Assembly (NCBI GenBank): GCA_937951455.1 | Contig: CALFBU010000078.1 | Location: 1-17,034, forward strand | DNA length: 17,034 nucleotides | Origin: an uncultured Rhizobiaceae group bacterium | GTDB taxonomy: Bacteria; Pseudomonadota; Alphaproteobacteria; Rhizobiales; Rhizobiaceae | Reading direction: 5' to 3' | In this document: piece after piece, positions 6,520 to 14,248 of the stretch | How positions within the stretch are numbered: the stretch's first letter is position 1 | Layout of the letters: every line of letters begins with the position of its first letter | Program-made: the position numbers and the translations under genes | The notes under the pieces: generated by a model | Database searches by the model: none | The model's input: the letters and a program-made list of their open reading frames with translations, nothing else | What the model was told of the DNA's origin: nothing

Positions 6520-8463
6520 TTATTTAAAGCTTTTGAAATCCAGAAACTCTACTGAACTGCCTGAAAAACCCGTTGATGAACCAATTTGGTTTTGTGAAAA
6601 CCCGCTTGATAAAACGGTTGTAGGCAGTTCACGCAGAATGTTGCGTCCATAAGCGGGTGGGCGAATGTCAGCAATATCCTTGATGGATGCATCCGTTGCC
6701 AGGGCCCATTTGCCAGCAAGGCGCTCATCAAGATTAGCTGTTTTAAATTCGCTTAGGCTTAAAGCTTTATTTTCTTTTTTAACCACGGCTTTTGGGCCAG
6801 GCTTTGGCGCTTCAACGCTGGCTGATACATTCGTTGGGCGAAGGGCAGGTTGTGGGACAGGAATGTTAATCGCAGCAGTAACTGTTTCTCCAACAATTTC
6901 GGGTGCTGGCGATGGTATGACGATGTCATTAGAAAGACTCGGTGTCGGTTCCGCAGGTAATAATGCGGTGACAAGCTGTGGAGCAGCTTGCGGTTTTGTA
7001 ACTGGAACCGGAATGCCGTTAGAAGGTCTAAGCGCAGAGTCGATGGGTTCTACGGATGCAATTTGCTGATCAATCGCAGAAGATGCTGACTGAATTAAGC
7101 TTGGTACGTCGCTAGGTGTTAACTCGGTTGGTGGCTGGAACGGAATTGATTCAGCCACCTGCGTAGCCGGTTTAAACGGAATATTAGCTGGAGCACTGCT
7201 TTGTGTATCATTTTCAAGCGTTGCGTAAACTTGTTGGCGCAAGCTAGAGATCTCGTTTGCTGAAAGTGCTGCAACTTGCACTGACGGTTCAGCGACAGGC
7301 TCTGGTTCAACGATAGCAAGCGTTGGTACAGTTTCAATTTCTGCTTTTGGTCTGACCGCTGGTGTTGGAATGGCAATTGCAATTTCCTGAGCTGGTGTAT
7401 CGTCTCCAATTGGCTCAAGGCTGGCTACTTCCGTTGTTTCTATAACAGGCTCTACTTCAGGCTCAGGTGGTTTTGCAATCGCAATGCGAGGGGCAAGCAC
7501 TGGAACAGGAACCTGGTTCGGTGATAAGGATGCCAAAACAGTTTCAGGTGTTTCAACAGGTTCTACGATTTCAGGGGCAGGTTTAAGTGCTTCCACTGCT
7601 GGGACGGGTGCTGCTGGTTTGATTTTCTTGGTTTGAACAGCTTTTGGGGCAGAAGTAGCACCAATCGCGCCTTCATCATCATCCTCACCACGTGCGAATA
7701 GCTTTTGCAAGATGCCTGGTTTTTTCTTGATCTCTTCAGCGCTGGCAATTTTAATATTGCCCTGGCCTTTGATGGTGCGCTCATAATTTGCTTTTGCAAT
7801 ATTATAGCCTGGTAAAGGCTTGCCATCGGATGGAACGTGTAGTGTTTTTCCGCGCGGGAATACTTTGACCAATTGGCTGCGGCTCATGCGTGGCCAATGT
7901 CGTACACGACCTGTATCCATATGTACAAAAGGCGAGCCGGATTTTGGGTAAAAGCCAACGCCACCAATACCTTTTTTGAGGCCAATATTACGCAACTTTG
8001 TAAGGCTTACACCTGGTATAAAGAAGTCCAGTGCGTTTCCCAATGTGTGTTGGCTTTTCTTGGCAACACCGCGACCGCGTTTACGCAAAAGACTGTTCGT
8101 TGCGGGTGAACGATAAGCAGAAATTACATGAATATGCTTTCTGGAACCTGTTTCCTTGTAAACTTCCCAGATTAAATCGAGGAGTCTCGGGTTCATTTTG
8201 GTCGGTTCATTACGACGCCAATCTCGCAAGAAGTGATTTATTTTTTTCAAGCCACCTTTGACATAACGCCCGTTCTTTTTGTAGGTGATTTCAGCCCTCT
8301 CGCCCGTGTGCAGGAAATAAAGCTTTAGTTTGCGGGTTTCCGCACTGGCTGATTGTGTGGGTAGTATCGCGAAAACAAGCATAATTGCAATCAGACATCG
8401 AATCATGCCCAAATGACGCATTTTGCTAAAAATGCTTGTCCAATATGCGCTTAAGTTGTCCAA
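6520..8463 (-). CDS. DUF882 murein peptidase (M15/MepK-like) with long proline-rich tail
   Basis: A predicted periplasmic zinc peptidase acting on peptidoglycan, 647 residues. After a hydrophobic leader (about 20-41, ending SASA) comes the DUF882/M15-like domain (about 45-195). It has SAYRSP (115-120), the zinc ligands H139 and D146 in SQHTLGNALDFF, and FVHMDTG with H181 and D183. E. coli MepK, of the same family, cleaves LD-crosslinks. The catalytic part is followed by about 300 residues (265-565) rich in P, V, A and E with recurring short motifs such as IPVPVTKP, IPVPQPALRP and AIPTPAVRP, probably a flexible spacer. A final ~80-residue segment (566-647) is less repetitive and ends with a glycine/serine-phenylalanine stretch. 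The TTG at 8463 has a modest GGAAGAG site; ATG codons at 8421 and 8406 would give a shorter leader and cannot be excluded. Confidence 0.88.
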   Translation of the reverse strand: MDNLSAYWTSIFSKMRHLGMIRCLIAIMLVFAILPTQSASAETRKLKLYFLHTGERAEITYKKNGRYVKGGLKKINHFLRDWRRNEPTKMNPRLLDLIWEVYKETGSRKHIHVISAYRSPATNSLLRKRGRGVAKKSQHTLGNALDFFIPGVSLTKLRNIGLKKGIGGVGFYPKSGSPFVHMDTGRVRHWPRMSRSQLVKVFPRGKTLHVPSDGKPLPGYNIAKANYERTIKGQGNIKIASAEEIKKKPGILQKLFARGEDDDEGAIGATSAPKAVQTKKIKPAAPVPAVEALKPAPEIVEPVETPETVLASLSPNQVPVPVLAPRIAIAKPPEPEVEPVIETTEVASLEPIGDDTPAQEIAIAIPTPAVRPKAEIETVPTLAIVEPEPVAEPSVQVAALSANEISSLRQQVYATLENDTQSSAPANIPFKPATQVAESIPFQPPTELTPSDVPSLIQSASSAIDQQIASVEPIDSALRPSNGIPVPVTKPQAAPQLVTALLPAEPTPSLSNDIVIPSPAPEIVGETVTAAINIPVPQPALRPTNVSASVEAPKPGPKAVVKKENKALSLSEFKTANLDERLAGKWALATDASIKDIADIRPPAYGRNILRELPTTVLSSGFSQNQIGSSTGFSGSSVEFLDFKSFK

Positions 8464-8502
8464 GTTCTAAAACTCTTCCCCGGCTTATCAACTCGTGAAA
8501 CA

Positions 8503-8540
8503 TTAATATCAGAATTCATTTATGGTTAACAGATGTTAAC
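8503..8540 (-). promoter_or_regulatory. Candidate CtrA-type site and promoter upstream of the DUF882 gene
   Basis: On the minus strand the sequence reads GTTAACATCTGTTAACCAT (8540-8522). It contains the 8-base TTAACCAT motif known from alphaproteobacterial CtrA sites, plus an upstream TTAA six bases away (the classic spacing is seven). A -10-like TATTAA (8508-8503) follows 13 bases later, placing the box over the -35 region as in CtrA-activated promoters. An 8-mer alone is expected by chance about once per two such windows, so this rests on its position. Confidence 0.4.
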
Positions 8541-8679
8541 AAATTCTATAGATAAAAACTTTTTTCTTAAAACACGGGTTAAAAGCTGAATCAGGCAGGA
8601 CAATGGCAAGCCTTAAATGCGTTTGAAGCTATGGTGAACGGAATATTAAGGTGGATTAGCGGCTGTTTGATAATGCGAA

Positions 8680-10197
8680 TCAAGAAGCCATTAGTTCGTC
8701 TTCTTTTGTATCCGCTTCTTCCAAACCATATTCACGCAATTTTCGATACAAAGTTGAGCGGCCTATACCCAATTTGCGGGCGATTTTGGACATGCTGCCA
8801 TTGTATTTTTCAATCGCAAACCGGATGATTTCGCATTCTGCGCTTTCCAGTGAAATGATATCATCTTCCTGCGTCAACAAATTGAGTGTATTTTCCGGCG
8901 CTGTTTGTATTTCAGATTGCGTAAGCGATGAATTGCCGGCGTCTTGTGTTGTGGTTTGAGAGACAGAAGGTGTGTCTATTTGAGGTGCTTCCACAATCGG
9001 AAGTTCATAATTTAACTGTGCAGCGATCTGCGGGAATTCGTTTGCGGTCAGTTCATCGCCTTCACATAGAACTACAGCACGAAAAACTGCGTTTTCAAGT
9101 TGTCGTATGTTGCCTGGCCAATCAAATGTGCAAAGCATGTCGATGGTTTCACGATCAATGCCCTTGATGTTTGCACGGCCTTCTTCTGCTGCAATTCTTG
9201 CAACAAAGTGACGTAGCAATTCGGGAATGTCCTCACGTCTTTCGCGTAGCGGTGGTACGGTGAGGGGCAGAACACTTAAGCGATAATACAAATCCTCACG
9301 GAAATTACCTTCGCGTACTTCTTCTTCTAGATTGCGGTTGGTTGCAGAGATCAGACGGAAATCAACTTTCACTGGTTTTGAGGCGCCAACGGGATCAATT
9401 TCACCTTCCTGGATTGCTCTGAGCAGTTTTACTTGCATGTCGAGAGTCAGTTCACCAACTTCGTCCAAAAATAGCGTGCCGCCATTGGCTTCTTGAAATT
9501 TGCCAAGATGTTTTTCTGATGCGCCAGTGAAGGCACCTTTTTCATGGCCAAATAAAATGCTTTCAACCAGATTTTCAGGTAAGGCACCGCAGTTGACGGT
9601 TACAAAACTTTTTGAAGATCGATCACTCATGCCCTGAATGGCACGTGAGATCATTTCTTTACCTACACCGGATTCACCTTCAACCAATACCGGAATGTTT
9701 GACTTGGCAGCTTTTTGTGCAATGGCCTTGACACTGTTCATGCTTGGGCTGGCTGAAATAATTTCATCAATGGTCAGTTTGCCAGCGGATGTTTTTCTGA
9801 TGCGCTTTAACTCACCTTCAAGTGCGCCTAGTTTTAATGCGTTTTGAATGGACACCTTTAAACGTTCAGGGGAAGCAGGTTTAACAACGAAATCAACGGC
9901 TCCGGCACGCATGGCGTTGACGGCTGTTTCAACGCCGCCTTGCGCGGTCTGAACAATTATAGGTGGGCGTCTTTTTTCTTGGCTTATCGCCTCCAGCACT
10001 TCCATGCCACTCATGTCAGGCATGACGAGATCAAGAATGATTGTGGAAATGCGCGACCCGTTTCGGCCTGATAGCGCTTCCATCGCGGCCTTGCCACCAT
10101 CCACGCAAAGCGTTTTATAACCGAGTTTTTCAACCAGACCCTGCATCAGTCTGCGTTGTACGGGTTCATCGTCCACGATTAAAATTAAATCAGCCAT
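8680..10197 (-). CDS. NtrC-family sigma-54-dependent response regulator
   Basis: A 505-residue two-component response regulator activating sigma-54 promoters. The receiver domain (1-120) has acidic residues D9/D10, phospho-acceptor D56, T84 and K106 in VVKPAS. The AAA+ domain (about 145-385) has Walker A GESGVGKE (174-181), the sigma-54 contact loop GAFTGA (221-226), Walker B TLFLDE (241-246) and the WPGNIRQLENAV region. A Fis-type helix-turn-helix lies near 470-491 (SKIARKLGIGRSTLYRKLR). A ~50-residue polar linker precedes it. No histidine kinase is encoded nearby, so it is an orphan regulator in this window. The ATG is preceded by AAGGAA at short spacing. It lies upstream of, and on the same strand as, the murein peptidase gene, separated by 216 bases that carry a separate promoter candidate. 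Confidence 0.94.
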   Translation of the reverse strand: MADLILIVDDEPVQRRLMQGLVEKLGYKTLCVDGGKAAMEALSGRNGSRISTIILDLVMPDMSGMEVLEAISQEKRRPPIIVQTAQGGVETAVNAMRAGAVDFVVKPASPERLKVSIQNALKLGALEGELKRIRKTSAGKLTIDEIISASPSMNSVKAIAQKAAKSNIPVLVEGESGVGKEMISRAIQGMSDRSSKSFVTVNCGALPENLVESILFGHEKGAFTGASEKHLGKFQEANGGTLFLDEVGELTLDMQVKLLRAIQEGEIDPVGASKPVKVDFRLISATNRNLEEEVREGNFREDLYYRLSVLPLTVPPLRERREDIPELLRHFVARIAAEEGRANIKGIDRETIDMLCTFDWPGNIRQLENAVFRAVVLCEGDELTANEFPQIAAQLNYELPIVEAPQIDTPSVSQTTTQDAGNSSLTQSEIQTAPENTLNLLTQEDDIISLESAECEIIRFAIEKYNGSMSKIARKLGIGRSTLYRKLREYGLEEADTKEDELMAS

Positions 10198-10319
10198 GTG
10201 TTCCTTGCTTTCGCTTTATGGCATGTGATCCCACTCGCATACCGTCCCATTTTGAAGCAATTTAACACCAAGGGCTGAACAGGCGTTTAAAAGTTCTGGT
10301 TAAGGTGCGGTCTAAATAA

Positions 10320-10337
10320 TCAATAAAATTTTATTGA
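10320..10337. promoter_or_regulatory. 18-base perfect AT-rich palindrome between divergent genes
   Basis: TCAATAAAATTTTATTGA is perfectly self-complementary with no loop. It lies in the 216-base region between the divergent sigma-54 regulator gene and the M3 peptidase gene, 76 bases before the latter's start. A loopless palindrome suggests a dimeric-protein operator rather than an RNA hairpin. The binding protein is unknown. Chance occurrence of such a palindrome in AT-rich DNA is low but not negligible. Confidence 0.4.
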
Positions 10338-10413
10338 ATTTCCTGTCTCTTTTTTCTGGCATTGATAGCGTTAAATGGATTACCAATGTTCGTATCGAAA
10401 CAAGGAATGACTC

Positions 10414-12249
10414 ATGAAAACTGACGCAAGATTTGCTGTCGCGGAAGCGGATGACGATACAATTAAGCTGGAAGGCCTTCCTGAATGGAATTTGGCTGAT
10501 CTTTATCCGAGCATGGACAGCCATGAGTTCAAGCAAGATGTTACTTTGTGCAAAAGTGAAGCGGAAACTTTTGAGGAGAAATTCTCAGGTAAGCTTCTGG
10601 ATGTACTGAACGGTAACCCGCGTGACTTTGCCATGGCCATTGCCGAGTATGAACAAATAGAAGAGCGCATGGGCAAAGTGATGTCTTATGCAGGGCTTGT
10701 TTATTCAAGCGATACAAGCAATCCGGAGAATGCAAAATTTTATGGCGACGCACAAGAACAGATGACGAATGCAGGTTCTCATCTTTTGTTTTTCACTTTG
10801 GAAATCAATCGTATTGAGGATGCAAAACTTAATGAGGCCATGAAAAAAGACGCATCGCTTCAATATTATGAGCCCTGGTTAAGCGACCTTAGAAAAGACA
10901 AGCCGTATCAACTCGATGACAACATAGAGCAATTGCTTCATGAAAAGTCCGTCACGGGGCGCGGTGCATGGAACCGATTGTTTGACGAAACCATGTCCGG
11001 GTTGCGATTTAACATTGGTGGGGAAGAGTATCCTGTCGCGACAGCACTTAACTTTCTACAAAATAGCGACCGTGCTAAACGCAAGGAAGCAGCGCAAGAG
11101 GTTTCCAAGGTTCTCAATGAGAACATCAGAACGTTTTCGCTCATCACCAATACGCTTTCCAAGGACAAAGAGATTTCAGATCGTTGGCGTGGGTTTGAGG
11201 ATATTGCAGATTCGCGCCATTTGGCGAACCGTGTAGAACGCGAGGTTGTTGATGCACTGGTTGATGCTGTACGAGAATCTTTTCCCAATCTTTCCCATCG
11301 TTATTACAACATGAAAGCAAAATGGCTTGGGCTTGAGGTAATGGAGCACTGGGATAGAAATGCACCGCTGCCAAAAGCTGATGAACGTTTGATTGAGTGG
11401 TCAGAAGCACGCAGTACTATTCTTGATGCTTATTCTGGTTTTGCGCCGGAAATGGCTGAGATAGCGCAGCAATTCTTTGACAAGGGCTGGATTGATGCGC
11501 CTGTACGCGCTGGTAAATCACCAGGCGCTTTTGCGCACCCGACAGTACCATCTGTGCATCCATATATATTGATGAACTATTTGGGCAAGCCGCGTGACGT
11601 CATGACGTTAGCGCATGAACTCGGGCACGGTGTGCATCAGGTACTTGCAGGGGGGCAAGGTGCACTGATGGCGCAAACACCGCTTACCCTTGCAGAGACG
11701 GCCAGCGTATTTGGTGAGATGCTGACGTTCAGATCATTGCTTTCCAGATGTGAAACGGTTGCAGAGCGAAAAGCCATGTTGGCTCAAAAAGTGGAAGATA
11801 TGCTCAATACGGTTGTACGCCAAATTGCTTTTTATATGTTCGAACGCAAGGTGCATGAAGCGCGAAAGCAGGGTGAGCTGACTAGCGAGGATATTGGCGA
11901 TTTATGGATTTCCATACAAGGTGAGAGTTTAGGGCCGGTTTTCAATTTCAGCGATGATTACAGACCGTATTGGTCTTATATCCCGCATTTCATTCATTCG
12001 CCGTTTTATGTCTATGCCTATGCCTTTGGCGATTGTCTGGTTAATTCGCTTTATGCTGTATATGAAAATGCCGAGACAGGTTTTCAGGAGAAATATTTTG
12101 ATCTGCTTAAGGCAGGTGGGACCAAGCACCATAGTGAACTGTTAAAGCCTTTTGGGTTAGATGCATCAGACCCTGATTTTTGGAAAAAGGGTCTGTCCAT
12201 GATTTCTGGTTTGATTGATGAATTAGAAGAGCTTGAAGCGCAATCTTGA
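10414..12249 (+). CDS. pepF: M3-family oligoendopeptidase (PepF-type)
   Basis: A 611-residue cytoplasmic zinc metallopeptidase of family M3, the oligoendopeptidase F group, which cleaves short peptides. The zinc site is HELGH at residues 401-405, with the third ligand E428 in the downstream LAETASVFGE segment. Other family landmarks are the N-terminal WNLADLYPSMDSHEFKQD, the AHPTVPSVHPYILMNYLG region just before the zinc site, and the C-terminal YIPHFIHSPFYVYAYAFGD block with substrate-binding H and Y residues. There is no signal peptide. The ATG has AAGGA about 7 bases upstream (CAAGGAATGACTCATG). It is transcribed divergently from the sigma-54 regulator. Length and motif order are normal, so it should be active; the physiological peptides are unknown. 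Confidence 0.94.
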   Translation: MKTDARFAVAEADDDTIKLEGLPEWNLADLYPSMDSHEFKQDVTLCKSEAETFEEKFSGKLLDVLNGNPRDFAMAIAEYEQIEERMGKVMSYAGLVYSSDTSNPENAKFYGDAQEQMTNAGSHLLFFTLEINRIEDAKLNEAMKKDASLQYYEPWLSDLRKDKPYQLDDNIEQLLHEKSVTGRGAWNRLFDETMSGLRFNIGGEEYPVATALNFLQNSDRAKRKEAAQEVSKVLNENIRTFSLITNTLSKDKEISDRWRGFEDIADSRHLANRVEREVVDALVDAVRESFPNLSHRYYNMKAKWLGLEVMEHWDRNAPLPKADERLIEWSEARSTILDAYSGFAPEMAEIAQQFFDKGWIDAPVRAGKSPGAFAHPTVPSVHPYILMNYLGKPRDVMTLAHELGHGVHQVLAGGQGALMAQTPLTLAETASVFGEMLTFRSLLSRCETVAERKAMLAQKVEDMLNTVVRQIAFYMFERKVHEARKQGELTSEDIGDLWISIQGESLGPVFNFSDDYRPYWSYIPHFIHSPFYVYAYAFGDCLVNSLYAVYENAETGFQEKYFDLLKAGGTKHHSELLKPFGLDASDPDFWKKGLSMISGLIDELEELEAQS

Positions 12250-12273
12250 CCTTGTTATTGGGTAATTATAGGA
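12246..12273 (+). promoter_or_regulatory. Candidate sigma-70 promoter for the Omp10-like lipoprotein gene
   Basis: TTGACC (overlapping the pepF stop) is separated by 16 bases from TATAGG, or by 18 from TAGGAT. Both pairings are close to consensus and lie 30-35 bases before the lipoprotein ATG. With only 55 bases between the genes, read-through from pepF is the alternative. Confidence 0.4.
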
Positions 12274-12304
12274 TAGTGCAATCGGGGATATAAGGGTTTT
12301 TAAG

Positions 12305-12670
12305 ATGTTCAAGCGAACAAATAGAGTAGCGATCAGCGCCGTTGCAATCATGGGTTTTGGTTTTCTTGCAGCATGTAATAATGCCAAGGATCTGGCCGGG
12401 CCACCTGTTTTAAATGGTAGCTGGGCTTCAAGCGATGGAGTTTACGTTGCAGAATTACTCAACGGGCAATTTAGAGCTGTTGCGAATGATACGGGTAACG
12501 TAATTTCCGAAGGTAGTTACATCGCACTTGCTGAAAACAGAATTAAGCTGAGCTGGGTAGGAAGAATAACCGGCAACTCTAACGAAGCAGAGTGTTTGAA
12601 GCCCAATGATAATCAACTTGATTGCGTTGATTTAAGTGGCAATAAATTTTCGTTGCGAAGAAGCCTTTGA
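12305..12670 (+). CDS. omp10: Omp10-like outer-membrane lipoprotein
   Basis: A 121-residue lipoprotein. The signal peptide ends in the lipobox LAAC, giving a lipidated Cys24. The mature part, from GSWASSDGVYVAELLNGQFR through DCVDLSGNKFSLRRS, matches in pattern the Brucella outer-membrane lipoprotein Omp10 as I remember it: GSW near the start, a central EGxY segment, a C-x(11)-C pair (probable disulfide) and a closing RFSL-RR-type end. It is a small beta-rich domain related in shape to Inh/Omp19-type lipoproteins. Function is not established; in Brucella it is surface exposed. The ATG follows an AAGGG-type ribosome site at about 8 bases. The gene symbol is by resemblance only. Confidence 0.78.
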   Translation: MFKRTNRVAISAVAIMGFGFLAACNNAKDLAGPPVLNGSWASSDGVYVAELLNGQFRAVANDTGNVISEGSYIALAENRIKLSWVGRITGNSNEAECLKPNDNQLDCVDLSGNKFSLRRSL

Positions 12671-12694
12671 TACTGTTTAAAGCCCTTTAAATGC

Positions 12695-12716
12695 GTCGTT
12701 TAATTGTATAAACGAC
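12695..12716. other. Perfect 8-base-pair hairpin without U-tract
   Basis: GTCGTTTA and TAAACGAC pair around a 6-base loop (ATTGTA) in the 85-base gap after the lipoprotein gene. No T-run follows, so it is not a standard intrinsic terminator. It could be an RNA 3' stabilising structure, a factor-dependent end, or an operator for the following oxidase-subunit gene. Confidence 0.35.
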
Positions 12717-12755
12717 TACACAAACAATATTTGAAAAAGAATTCGGAGTTGCCTG

Positions 12756-12974
12756 ATGGCTAAGAAAGAAAAAACGACCCAGCCTGCTAACGCAATGGAT
12801 TATAAAGAGCATGATAAAACTTATGATGTTTTCATCAAGTTTTCTCTCTGGACGACTGCTGCTTGTGTGGCCATTTTAATCGCCATGGCATTTGGCTTTT
12901 TTGCAGGTGGTGGATTAATCGGCGGCACGTTGTTGTTTTTGATTTTGATGGTTGCCTGCTGGTTTGCACTTTAG
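12756..12974 (+). CDS. aa3-type cytochrome c oxidase subunit IV
   Basis: A 72-residue membrane protein of the small bacterial aa3-oxidase subunit IV family, an accessory single-helix-type subunit of the proton-pumping terminal oxidase. The family's signature MDYKEHDKTYDVFIKF lies at residues 14-29, followed by one long hydrophobic segment (about 31-72). The N-terminal 13 residues are polar and lysine-rich. Deleting this subunit in Paracoccus is known to have little effect, so its role is unclear. GGAG lies 7 bases before the ATG. It is encoded directly upstream of the transhydrogenase genes rather than with the oxidase core genes, an arrangement common in Hyphomicrobiales. Confidence 0.88.
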   Translation: MAKKEKTTQPANAMDYKEHDKTYDVFIKFSLWTTAACVAILIAMAFGFFAGGGLIGGTLLFLILMVACWFAL

Positions 12975-13099
12975 AAACTTGACTTTCACAAGACTGCTAA
13001 CATTTACTTGCGTAGACTTTTTGCGCTTTCATAGTGGTCTATCGCATGATAGAGTTACTTTACCTTGCGTAACATAATGCTAGTAATTAAGGTAGTTTG

Positions 13100-14248
13100 A
13101 TGAAAATTTTTATCCCTAAAGAAACCAACAAGGATGAAACGCGTGTCGCTGCTTCTCCTGACACGGTAAAAAAATTGATTGCTCATGGCTGCAATGTGAG
13201 TGTTGAAAAAGGTGCAGGTGCGCATTCCAAAATCACGGATGATGCTTTTAAAGATGCAGGCGCCTCAATTGCTACAGCCAAATCAGCAGGTGAAGCAGAT
13301 GTTGTACTAAAAGTATTACGTCCAACACCTGCTGAAGCAAAAAAGTACAAAAAAGGTGCAATCGTTCTCGCGTCCATGGATCCGTATGGAAATGAGAAGG
13401 ATGTTGAGGCGATGGCCAAAGCTGGCTTGAGCGCTTTTGCTATGGAGTTCATGCCGCGCATTACCCGTGCGCAGGTTATGGATGTTCTATCATCACAAGC
13501 AAACCTGGCTGGTTATCAAGCCGTTGTTGAAGGTGCTGCTAATTATAGCCGTGCGCTTCCCATGATGATGACAGCTGCCGGTACAGTGGCTGCTGCGAAA
13601 TGTTTCGTAATGGGAGCTGGTGTTGCTGGTCTGCAAGCGATTGCTACAGCAAGACGTCTGGGTGCGATTGTTACTGCAACGGATGTTCGCCCTGCTGCTA
13701 AAGAGCAAGTAGAATCGCTTGGTGCAAAATTTGTTGCGGTAGAGGATGATGAATTCAAACAGGCAGAAACATCTGGCGGTTATGCCAAGGAGATGTCTGA
13801 TGAATATAAAGCCAAACAGGCTGAACTGGTTGCAGCGCACATAGCAAAGCAGGATATTGTTATTACAACAGCGCTCATTCCGGGACGTCCAGCGCCACGA
13901 TTAATCACCAAGGACATGGTTAAATCCATGCAGCCTGGCTCAGTTCTTGTGGACTTGGCAGTTGAACGCGGTGGTAACGTTGAAGGCGCAAAACCTGGTG
14001 AGATTGTAAAGGTTGATGACGTTTCCATCGTCGGACACCTGAACATGCCAGGGCGTATTGCAGCTTCTGCATCACTTCTTTACGCAAAGAATTTGTTCGC
14101 TTTCCTCGAAACGATGATCGACAAAGAAAGTGGCAAGCTGGCACTAGATCTTGAAGATGAGCTGGTTTCGGCAACTCTTCTTACCCATGATGGCAAAGTG
14201 GTTCATCCGAATTTTACTGATAGCAAATCTGAGGGAGATGCCTCATGA
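13100..14248 (+). CDS. pntAA: NAD(P) transhydrogenase subunit alpha part 1 (NAD(H)-binding domain I)
   Basis: A 382-residue soluble subunit carrying domain I of the proton-translocating transhydrogenase, which binds NAD(H) on the cytoplasmic side and passes hydride to NADP bound by PntB. Visible: the alanine-dehydrogenase-like start [37 protein letters not shown] (118-137), the conserved R-x(3)-Q segment of the active site; the dinucleotide-binding GAGVAG (172-177) followed by ATDVRP; and the mobile loop around [14 protein letters not shown]. The ATG at 13100 is preferred over the TTG one codon earlier because TAAGG lies 7 bases before it. The last four bases overlap the next gene (ATGA), so the two are translationally coupled. 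The split alpha subunit is the R. rubrum-type arrangement. Confidence 0.96.
   Translation: MKIFIPKETNKDETRVAASPDTVKKLIAHGCNVSVEKGAGAHSKITDDAFKDAGASIATAKSAGEADVVLKVLRPTPAEAKKYKKGAIVLASMDPYGNEKDVEAMAKAGLSAFAMEFMPRITRAQVMDVLSSQANLAGYQAVVEGAANYSRALPMMMTAAGTVAAAKCFVMGAGVAGLQAIATARRLGAIVTATDVRPAAKEQVESLGAKFVAVEDDEFKQAETSGGYAKEMSDEYKAKQAELVAAHIAKQDIVITTALIPGRPAPRLITKDMVKSMQPGSVLVDLAVERGGNVEGAKPGEIVKVDDVSIVGHLNMPGRIAASASLLYAKNLFAFLETMIDKESGKLALDLEDELVSATLLTHDGKVVHPNFTDSKSEGDAS

Noticed and set aside
6665..7069. Long open frame on the plus strand opposite the DUF882 tail.
   Set aside because: The minus-strand gene has a clear catalytic domain and continuous frame; the plus-strand frame has no family features and reflects biased composition.
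13916..13923. Second TTAACCAT (CtrA-like 8-mer, minus strand) inside pntAA.
   Set aside because: It lies in coding sequence for a conserved DMVK segment with no promoter context; it shows the chance rate of this motif.
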